From contig NC_079416.1 of assembly GCF_026213295.1 (NCBI RefSeq), forward strand, positions 950,083 to 1,014,082: DNA of 64,000 nucleotides, read 5' to 3'. The translations under genes were made by a program, and so were the position numbers. Numbering within the stretch: position 1 is the stretch's first letter; each line of letters opens with the position of its first letter. This document shows positions 55,551 to 64,000 of the stretch, one piece after another. The stretch comes from Gadus chalcogrammus. Taxonomy: Eukaryota; Chordata; Actinopteri; Gadiformes; Gadidae. The notes beneath the pieces were generated by a model. It saw only the letters and a list, made by a program, of their open reading frames with translations. It made no database searches and had not been told where the DNA came from.

Positions 55551-58500
55551 TTAGAACCATTTGTTATAAATGTATTGAAGTGGTACAGGCAATTGGGAAT
55601 TTGCTTAATCTTGGTGTAACCACACACAGGGTTAGGTTTGTCTATGTAATTATGTTGTTTTTTTTACAGGCGTGTCTTCAGTGGCTAAGCTGTTTCACCC
55701 ATGGCAAACTGCAGTGCGCTTGGACAGCTTCCACTTCATGAGGCGCTTTAACTGCGGCCTCACTACAGAACACCACCCTCGGCATCTTTTGTGCCAAGCT
55801 TTCCTCCTGCATTTTTGTATGGGACCAGGAGGATGTGCAACGCCTGAAGGAGGCCAAGAGAGAAGAGTGGAAGAGCAGCCACAGCGGGCATACTCCCACT
55901 GAGGAGCAGCTCATGGCCACCATCACTCCAGGCAAAATGAAGAGGCACTGCAGGAGGAGGACCCGTGGAGTGGAGGAGATGCGGGGCATGATCTCAGGGC
56001 TGCTGGAATCAGTGTGGGAGCTGACGGACACCACAGGGCTGCGTCTGGTGAGCCATGACAGCATGCGCCATGTCTGGGAAGTGCAGCAGAAGCACCTGGA
56101 GTGCCTCCAAGACCCTGCAGGTGTGGCAATCTACACGAAGGTGGGGACACTCCAGAAGGGCGGCAAAGAGCTGGACGTCCTAAGGTGTGGTAGGGGGTCC
56201 TCCTCCCTGGAGAGTTTTCACAGACACCAGTGCGCTTTTATTCCAGGTACATTTGCATCAAGACATACTGTATTGTATGTCTTTTTTTCATGTTCTTTTC
56301 TGTTAGGACAGAGAATGTGTTGTAATTATTCAAAATAACAAAATGACCACTGTCGGGTATTCATGTGTATTCACTTTACAATAATGGTTGACTAAACATA
56401 GTATTTATTGTTCCTTAGGCTGGCGGTGCAATGCTGTTCATACACAGATGTACATGCTGGAGGGAGTATCGAGGTGGAACATGGGCCGGGCCAAGGAGGC
56501 AGTAGATGTGGAGGGGGCCTCAACGCTCAGAAGCTTTGATGTCCGCTTGATGTCCCACCTCAGCAACTTAAGCCAGCGCGTTCTTGGTTCCACTCTGGTG
56601 CCAGAGTTCACTCCACCCGGGAAACCTACTAGTAAGAGAGATCTCAGAGCAACACTGATTGACCAGAGTATTACATCCCCTCCTCTTTTTCTTAGGCACC
56701 CCCCCTATTCAGAGGACATGCATTTCTGTTGCTCGAAGATTGTGCTATTCATGTAAGAGATGGATGTGTGTATGTATGTCCTTTCTTCATCTTTGTGTTT
56801 TTACTGGTTACAGGCGAGCGCATAGCAGTGGAGTATTTATTGGCCCAGACCAACAGAGGTGACCTGCTGACTCCAAATCAGGTCCCTGAGGTCCCCTCGC
56901 AGGTACTTGAGGAGGAGGATGAGCCGGATGACACCATCAGCATCACTGACATTCTGTGCCAGTCAGCTGCGATAGGGGCTGGTGATCCTCCAGGTGCTGT
57001 GGTGGGTGACACTGAACCCGGACCCCTCGTCACACAGGTCAATAACACTTTCTATAACACCTTACTCAAAAACACAAAATTTGACTGAAGTAAATGTGGT
57101 TACAGGTCTTGAAAATCCCCTTGCAGGTGCAGGTGCATGTCTCTGAAGTCCCCTCGCAGGTGCTTGAGGCGGAGGAGGAGCCAGATGACACCATCAGCAT
57201 GACTGATCACACAAGTGATCCTCCAGGTGCTGTGGAGGGTGACGATGAATCCGGACCCCTAGTCACACAGGTCAATAACACTTTCTGTAACGCCTTACTC
57301 CAAAACACAATATTTAACTGACGTAAATGTGGTTACATTTTAATAAGATAAATTAATGTAAAATCAGCATTGCTCACATATTAGAAACAAGAGTGTACAT
57401 TTATTTGCTTGGTTTTTCTTTTTCTCACTTATCAATTTTCAGACCAGCCAATGTGACTCAAGGGGCGTTGTGGGATGGGATGCGGTTGATAACCTGGCAG
57501 GCTACCTAGTTGGCTTGAATCGCACCATCACTGCCTTGCAATTGAAGGAGGAAGCGGACATAGTCCAGCTATATACAGCTCTCCATGACATGGACAAGAA
57601 GCATTCAAGGTAAAAAATAGTAATTATTTTGTACACCAGAATTAAACATACATTCCATGGAATGAATAAAGAATATGGATGCCTCTTTCACCGTTTAGCT
57701 ACACCCAGAAGGCTAGAAAAAAAGGACAGGCATCAGGAGGACCATGGAGAGCGCCGAGGAGGCCGAGTGGCTCTGCTCCTGGACAGCAGGCGGCAGAGAG
57801 GTGCTGGACCACAATTTGCTATCATTTTGGTTCAATACAAATCATTGATTAAGAGACAGCACATGTCACTGTGAAAAGTATTTATTAAGTGTTAACTTAA
57901 TAAATAAAGTTAAATACTTTATTGCAATCCCTATTGACATTGTTACTTGGTTCTTCACGACTTTACATCCTTGTTCACAGTCCAGATCATATCATACTTC
58001 TTTCCCACAGACTATACATGACTCACGGCCAAGCAGCCCAGGATCCAGAACACCACAGGGTCAGTGAGTGTGTCTGCCTCAGACTGGCCAAGGAGTTCGA
58101 GCAGTCCCACAACAGGCCCAAGGACACGAGGGGGAAAACCCTGCCCATCCCTCAGTCGATTGTGAGTGTCTACAGCCACATTAGACAGCTGCTGGAGGAC
58201 AGCAGGGTTATCGTGGTCCAGACGGCGCTGGCTCTGGTGCCGGTGAACAACACCACGGTCTCTGCATGGTATGTGTTATTTCATTTACCTTCCCCATACA
58301 GCCAAGACAGTATGTAAATATTTAACCTCAAGAAAAACCTCCACCTGCATGCTTGTTAGAAAATATGTAATACACAGTATGTAATAACCTTAGGGAGGGA
58401 GGATAGGCTTACACATATAAAATAATGAATGTTTGTCTTGTAGGCTGCTTAGGAGGGACAAGAGGAAGGACAGGAACATGCTGCTGCAGGGCAATGTTCT

Positions 58501-59309
58501 CCCTCAAAAGCTATACCTGGCCAAGGAGCCTCTCCCTTCAACAAACACTCTCCCGGCTGCCCCTGTGCAACATGCACATAAGATGACATTTGAGGAGCCC
58601 GAAAACCGTGAGGGGGAAGCTTTTCCCCGCCAGCGCACTCTAGCGGCAAACAAGCCTAATGTCATCTCTCCGCCACCTCCACCTCCTCAGTTCCATCCAC
58701 AATTTGGGCCAGCTCCTCCTTTTTCATATGCTCCCCCATTTCCCCACTTTCCATTTCCCCATGCTCCTCCTTTTCCGTATGCTCCCCCCTATCCGCACAT
58801 TCCATTCACCCATGCCCCTCCTATGCCGCATGCTCCCCCATTTCCATCTGCACATGATCCTCCTTTACCTCAGGCTCCTCAATGTCAAGCTCCTCCAGAG
58901 TGCCTTCCAGGTGCCCAGCCAAGGCAACGTACCTGGAGGCTGAACAAAGCTGCCCATGAGGATGAGGATCTAATGGCAAGGGGGGAACCGCCACGGAAGA
59001 GGCTGACGAAGGAAAAGTACCACTACACCTGCAAGAAGTGTGGCTTGGACAAAAACAAAAAGACACACCCAGCTGAAGGGGCGGTGGTACTGTCCAGAGT
59101 CAGGACAGACCCTGGATGACTGGAGGAAGAGTGTCGGCCTTTAGTCACCATTACTTGTCTCTCTCTCTGTTGTTTGTCGGTCTGTCTCTGTGTTGTTCGT
59201 GTCTGTCTCCCTGTCTGATCCCGACCAAGGCCTCGTAAGCCAGGCCGGTAAGTATTATTTTTTTTGGATACGCCCACACCTGGTCCACTAGTTGGGTGTT
59301 GCACTAGTT

Positions 59310-59310
<1 letters not shown>

Positions 59311-59384
<74 letters not shown>
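59311..59384. repeat. (GT)n microsatellite
   Basis: About 37 GT units in the 3' region of copy B; absent at the same place in copy A. Confidence 0.97.
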
Positions 59385-59387
<3 letters not shown>

Positions 59388-59914
59388 GTGTATTCTGTGA
59401 ATTCTGTGTTGTCTATTACAATAAAGTTCAATCATTTTATTTGAGCCAAGAACAGCCTTCGCGTTTTTATTTAATTTCCTCTTGAATAACAGGACAGTGA
59501 CAGTATCATCCATTGAATGTGATTGTGAAAACCAAAGCCAGAATCATTTACATTTACATTTATTCACAAAACACATCTTTGCTGCTCAATTTGAAATTTG
59601 TTTTATTCACTTGTGCTGCACAGATGTAGTCTCTCAAATAATTGAGGTTACCATAAAAAAGGAGGAGAAACATGATGGGGGTCTAATTTACAGTTATAGA
59701 CTGTTAATAATAATAACTTTAAATGTAGCATATGATATTTTGAGTTAATTGTTTGAATATTGTATTATATTCATTTCATCATATTAAATGCATTCATGTG
59801 CATAATTGCATAATAACAGTGTTATGACTTAGGTGATTTGTATGGAAGTAGAGTTTGTGTGTTAAAAATGACTGCGCTACCCAAATGCATTGCATGTATG
59901 ATGTATACTTCCGG
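59385..59914. other. 3' flank of copy B
   Basis: 59415-59530 matches the 3' region of copy A, with AATAAA at about 59420. The remainder is AT-rich without a gene. Confidence 0.6.
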
Positions 59915-60200
59915 AATGCGCTACGAGACGAGAGAGCAAGCGAAGATGCAAGCGATATTGCCACAGAATCGGTACGATTCCCGCAAGAGACATGAAAATT
60001 AAAGTGATGATAAACCTTGCAATGAGTGCAGAACTGAGTGTAAACAATGTTGAGAAGATAAGAGAGTAGATAAAAAAATATATAGTGTAAGTTCTCCTCC
60101 TTTTTTCCTCCTTTTCTTTCTCTCTTTCCCCCCCTCTTTCCCCTCTCTTTTTCCCTTTCCCCCCCGCCGGGCAGACCCTTTTGCCCCTTTTTCTGAGAGG

Positions 60201-60271
60201 GGTGCTGTGGCTTGGACTGTCATAGTGACTGTCTAGTTCACAGAAGAGGCAGTGTTCTAATCACATCAGTA
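60201..60271 (+). pseudogene. tRNA-Thr(AGT)-like relic
   Basis: Paralogue of 27727-27797. Confidence 0.55.
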
Positions 60272-60400
60272 AGTTGTATAATGTAAGTAACCTACTCAAT
60301 TGGAATTCCTTTAGCCGCCAGCTCTGATAGCTTAACACATGATCGGGTCACGCTACATGAGACCTTTTTCATTGGTGTCTTAAGTAAACATTACCATAGG

Positions 60401-60474
60401 GGTACTGTGGCTTAGCTGGTGAAAGCGCCTGTCTTGTAAACAGGAGACCCTGGGTTCAACTCCCAGCAGTACCT
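60401..60474 (+). tRNA. tRNA-Thr(TGT)
   Basis: 74 nt with acceptor GGTACTG/CAGTACC, D-arm GGCTTAGCTGG, anticodon arm CCTGT-CTTGTAA-ACAGG and T-arm CTGGGTTCAACTCCCAG, all paired. A TTTTT terminator follows 4 nt after the gene. The paralogue at 27927 is mutated, so this is the functional copy. Confidence 0.93.
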
Positions 60475-60751
60475 ACACTTTTTGCAACAGCATCATCTGG
60501 TGTAGATGTGATAAAAGTGTTTCTTGCAGTTAAAAAAAACGGAATTGTCCTAACTGGCAATCTTGCTTGTGGTTGTAAGCTTGCAATCCATCAATGCAAT
60601 AGACTTTCCATCAATGAAAACGGCGGCAGGCAAGCAAAATTCTCTATAAAATGTATGATACCCTAGTGCCAACTAATGACCTATTTGTCCCTTCTATCGT
60701 TAAGCAAAGCTTCAGGAATCGGTTTTACAGATGTACAATTGAAGTAACACA

Positions 60752-60823
60752 GGGGACTTCTCTCAACGGCAAAGCGTATGCTTCTCATGTAGAAGGCCTG
60801 AGGTTCAATGCCTGCCGTCTCCA
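60752..60823 (+). pseudogene. tRNA-Ala-derived relic with CTC in anticodon position
   Basis: Paralogue of 29747-29818, with the acceptor 5' strand further changed (GGGGACTT). Confidence 0.65.
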
Positions 60824-60989
60824 AGATGTGATCAAAGCTAGCTTCAGTCCATTTGAAGACTATTTCAAAATTAGATCAAGCAAGGCTTAACCTACCCTAA
60901 GTGTTCCAGACTCTTCCTGTTCCAAAAAGCCAGAGACTTGGAACTCTACAAGTGTGTTGTCGTGGCCGTACCTGCCGGTTTTCGGACCG

Positions 60990-61229
60990 CCTCCGAGGTC
61001 CGAACACATTACAAAAGGTCAGAACAAATCCGAACGAGGTCCTAACATGCTCCTAACCAGGTCCGAACATATTCCTTCAGAGATCAAAGAGTTTCGAATG
61101 AGATCCGAACACAGTTCCGAACAGTATAGGTCACGTGTCGCGGGAGGGGCGGGAATATACGATGAACATCGCGTTAGAGTGGCTGCCATTTTTTCCACCG
61201 CTTACGGGAGATAAAACATCGGTAGAAAG
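60990..61229 (+). promoter_or_regulatory. Promoter and non-coding exon 1, copy C
   Basis: Same TCCGAACA cluster (one motif changed to TCAGAACA, another to TCCGAACG), CACGTG, GC box and YY1-like site as copy A. Confidence 0.6.
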
Positions 61230-61740
61230 GTAATAACGTATTTATTTGTCGTATAAACGAAATAGTTGTGCCAAGTTTCATCCCCTCCGGTAATGGAGTC
61301 TTGTTATGTGCTTGAACAGCGCAAACAGGTGTATGAAACAAGTTTAATTGTGCCAAGTTTAATTATTAACAATAATGATCCTTTAGTTTGCCTGCTTTTA
61401 TTTTGTGAAGCACTTTGTGCTACAATGTCTTCGTATGAAAATATTGATTGATTGAATAATACAAATAATGATGATAACATTAATATTATTAGAACTTTAT
61501 TTGTATAGTAATAAAACAGTAATGCAAAACATACCTACCCACCTACAAACATACATATATAAATACATACACATGTATCATTTCTACCAATCTGTCTGTC
61601 TGTACACACACATAGCCTAGCTCGACATTAACCTGTTTTACATTTGATGTTTGCAGATGAAGGAAGCAAAGCCTGATTCCTATTGGAGGGATGTATGCCT
61701 TAAGTATGCTCGGGGCCAATTCCATTTTACCACAGGCAAA

Positions 61741-61862
61741 AAAAAATGTTGCTTATACGCGTGAAACGCGTAATACGCGCGTAAACCAATGGTTCCCTAT
61801 GGAAAAAATGGCGATTTTATCTGCGAAGTACGCGAGATACGCGTCTGGTGTGGCCGCACCTT
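61741..61862. mobile_element. DNA-transposon fragment
   Basis: ACGCGTGAAACGCGTAATAC and GCGTAAACCAATGGTTCCC are a C/G-rich palindromic style I associate with ends of fish DNA transposons. Family not identified. Confidence 0.35.
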
Positions 61863-62620
61863 AAGTTGCACTATTAGTAGATGGTTAGTTGATATTTGAC
61901 AGAGCTTGTTCAACAGATAAGAAACAAGGATTCAAATAACTGTCTGTTAACTATAAGTTGCACTATTAGTAGATGTTGTTTTGTACACGTGGCATGCATT
62001 CAACTAACTGTCAGTTAACTATTAGTTGCATTATTAGTAGATGGTTAGTTGATATTCAACAAAGCTTTCAACAGATAAGAAACAAGCATTCAACTAACTG
62101 TAAGTTAACTACACGTTGCGCTATTAGCTGATGTTTAGTTGATATTCAACAGTGAGTTAGTTGATACTCTACAGAGCTTGTCAACAAATATGTAACATGC
62201 ATTCAACTAAGTGTTAGTTAACTATAGGTTTTTTTTATTTTGTTAATTTATTTTTACAAAAACTGTCTGCAACAGACATTGTGCTTTTTACTACATGTTC
62301 TTTACAATTATTCATCAGTTGAGTGTCAACTTCTAGTAAGTTGACTATCAACTGCTATATGTATATATATATATCTGCTATTGCAATAATGCAACTAATA
62401 GTTAACTGACAGTTAGTTGAATGCATGCTACGTGTACAAAACAACATCTACTAATAGTGCAACTTATAGTTAACTTACAGTTAGTTGAATACATGTTACA
62501 TATCTGTTGATATAGTTCAGTTGATTGTCAACTCAATTAACTGTTGACATGCAACTGAGTATCTACTGATGGCTTGTTGAGTGTTAACAGTGGACTATCA
62601 AACTAAAGTGTTATTATAAC
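61863..62620. repeat. Tandem repeats facing an inverted copy
   Basis: Three to four units of about 70-95 bp (AGTTGCACTATTAGTAGATG, TTAGTTGATATTCAACA, CATTCAACTAACTG) at 61863-62230. They are followed from 62330 to 62480 by the same sequence in reverse orientation (AACATCTACTAATAGTGCAA). Probably a foldback transposon with subterminal repeats. Confidence 0.85.
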
Positions 62621-63288
<668 letters not shown>

Positions 63289-63919
63289 ATGACAAAACCG
63301 AAGGCAATGGGAGAATGTCCCATTTGTCGGAAAGCACTGACATTCGTGGCAAAGCATCTGAGGGAGATCCATTGCCTCCAGAACATCCGGGAGAGGGGCA
63401 TCCTAAACAACCTGGCCACAGGCAGGACATTGATCCCCGCCGGACCCTGCCCCCTTCCCGGATGTTCGCCCCATGTCCTCTCCGTGGAGAAACATCTTAG
63501 AACTCATAATGAGCTTCGCAAGGGAAACCTGGATTGGGAGATCAAGGCCCTCAAGCACTCTACGGCTGTCAACCAGCTGGCGGCCTTGAGGGCCACTCAT
63601 CCACATCCTCCCATGGTGAGCACGCTTGACCAGACGGAGGACCAGGCGCAGCAGGTTGACCCGGAGGCGGGAGTACGCATGTGCCAGAAGCGCACTTGCG
63701 TCAACGCCCGCCTCCGGGTCCGTGAGCAAGATAGGGATCTGGCAGACCTCCGTACTGTGAGTGAAAGAAAAATACATGGCAATTATGCTTTCCATGATCA
63801 ATTTATTTCAATAAATCAATAATTACAGTGTCATTAATTTGCTGTCCTGTTTTCTCTTGCTATTTGTTTTTTCTTTGTGCAGAGGTTGGTCCAGCTCCAG
63901 GCCAAGCGCCGACCTCGAC
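63289..63919 (+). CDS. Zinc-finger protein gene, 5' part (continues past the window)
   Basis: Exon 63289-63756 starts with ATG right after an acceptor and encodes 156 codons: CPICRKALTFVAKHLREIH, then CPLPGCSPHVLSVEKHLRTH (two atypical Cys-Cys-His-His fingers), a helical segment (LDWEIKALKHSTAVNQLAALRATHP), and a second Cys pair followed by an Arg-rich helix. A second, 37-nt exon (63883-63919, RLVQLQAKRRPR) follows. The arrangement resembles fish-specific uncharacterised finger proteins; I cannot name it. The function is unknown. Confidence 0.7.
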
Positions 63920-64000
63920 GTGAGTGAATGAAAAATACATAGCACATGTACATTCTTTCCATGATCTATTTATTTCAATAAATTACAGTACAGTGTCATT
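63757..64000. repeat. Duplicated intron starts
   Basis: 63757-63840 (GTGAGTGAAAGAAAAATACA...CAGTGTCATT) recurs at 63920-64000, so exon plus intron have been tandemly duplicated. Confidence 0.85.

Larger units (their letters stand above)
37447..59144 (+). pseudogene. Transposase-like gene, copy B (truncated, split, frameshifted)
   Basis: Recognisable parts: end of exon 3 (37447-37668), exon 4 (37757-37970), then, after about 17.5 kb of foreign sequence in intron 4, exons 5-11 (55670-56246, 56419-56631, 56814 on, and so on to about 59144). Compared with copy A, exon 5 has lost 5 bases near 55781 (between CACCCTC and GGCATC), shifting the frame. The final exon has lost bases near 59062, destroying the C-terminal Cys-His motif. 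Exon 7 is internally duplicated: 56880-57038 resembles 57140-57270. The promoter, exons 1-2 and most of exon 3 are missing. No full protein is possible. Confidence 0.88.
59915..61740 (+). repeat. Locus unit C, truncated
   Basis: Pyrimidine-tract block, tRNA relics, promoter, exon 1 (donor at 61229/61230) and the first 28 codons of exon 2 (61657-61740). Homology to copy A stops after CACAGGCAAA and unrelated sequence follows. The gene is thus cut off. Confidence 0.92.

Overview
The window looks like nuclear DNA of a teleost fish. This rests on vertebrate-type tRNA and 5S rRNA sequences, spliced genes with GT-AG introns, long CA/GT microsatellites, and the transposon mix: hAT, Myb-carrying Harbinger-like, THAP-DDE (ISL2EU-like), R2-like and CR1/L2-like LINEs. 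The species cannot be named from sequence alone. The combination of tRNA and 5S arrays, zinc-finger genes and transposase-like genes resembles the RNA-gene-rich repetitive chromosome arms known in some teleosts (for example zebrafish 4q); that comparison is inference.

1-13.66 kb and 20.14-20.94 kb: a tandem array of about 310-bp units, each carrying one tRNA-Val-like gene. Anticodons AAC, TAC and CAC are all present. Some copies are canonical, many are degenerate. A higher-order unit is duplicated at an offset of exactly 4,248 bp with near identity. A non-autonomous hAT element with a perfect 8-bp target-site duplication interrupts the array at 10.5-11.6 kb. 13.66-22.6 kb: 5S rRNA copies on the minus strand with a shared flanking block, a decayed R2-like retrotransposon (16-19.7 kb), and a Myb-carrying DNA transposon lying inside another 5S remnant.

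22.6-30 kb: a broken zinc-finger gene, a 5S fragment abutting the poly(A) tail of a probable 5S-targeting LINE, and a tRNA-relic cluster (Thr, Ala, Ser). 30-36.8 kb: one intact multi-exon gene (A) whose ten coding exons join in frame to about 1,528 codons. It has zinc-binding motifs at both ends, a seven-fold 30-residue repeat and a possible D-D-E catalytic triad. It is the first of three tandem copies. Copy B (37.2-59.5 kb) lacks its 5' half, is frameshifted, and is split by about 17 kb of foreign DNA in intron 4. Copy C (59.9-61.74 kb) keeps only the tRNA cluster, promoter, first exon and 28 codons.

The insert in copy B (38.05-55.5 kb) holds a 77-bp minisatellite, a BED-finger hAT relic, a large inverted repeat (arms about 1.15 kb, loop about 6.5 kb), several foldback sequences, two LINE fragments, a possible solo LTR, and an intact four-exon THAP-DDE transposase gene with a remnant of its partner gene. 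The right end (62.8-64 kb) has one orphan GC-rich immunoglobulin/fibronectin exon and the start of an unrelated zinc-finger gene.

Little here is ordinary single-copy coding sequence. The likely products are tRNA-Val, one tRNA-Thr, possibly 5S RNA, and the two intact transposase-like proteins (gene A and the THAP-DDE gene).
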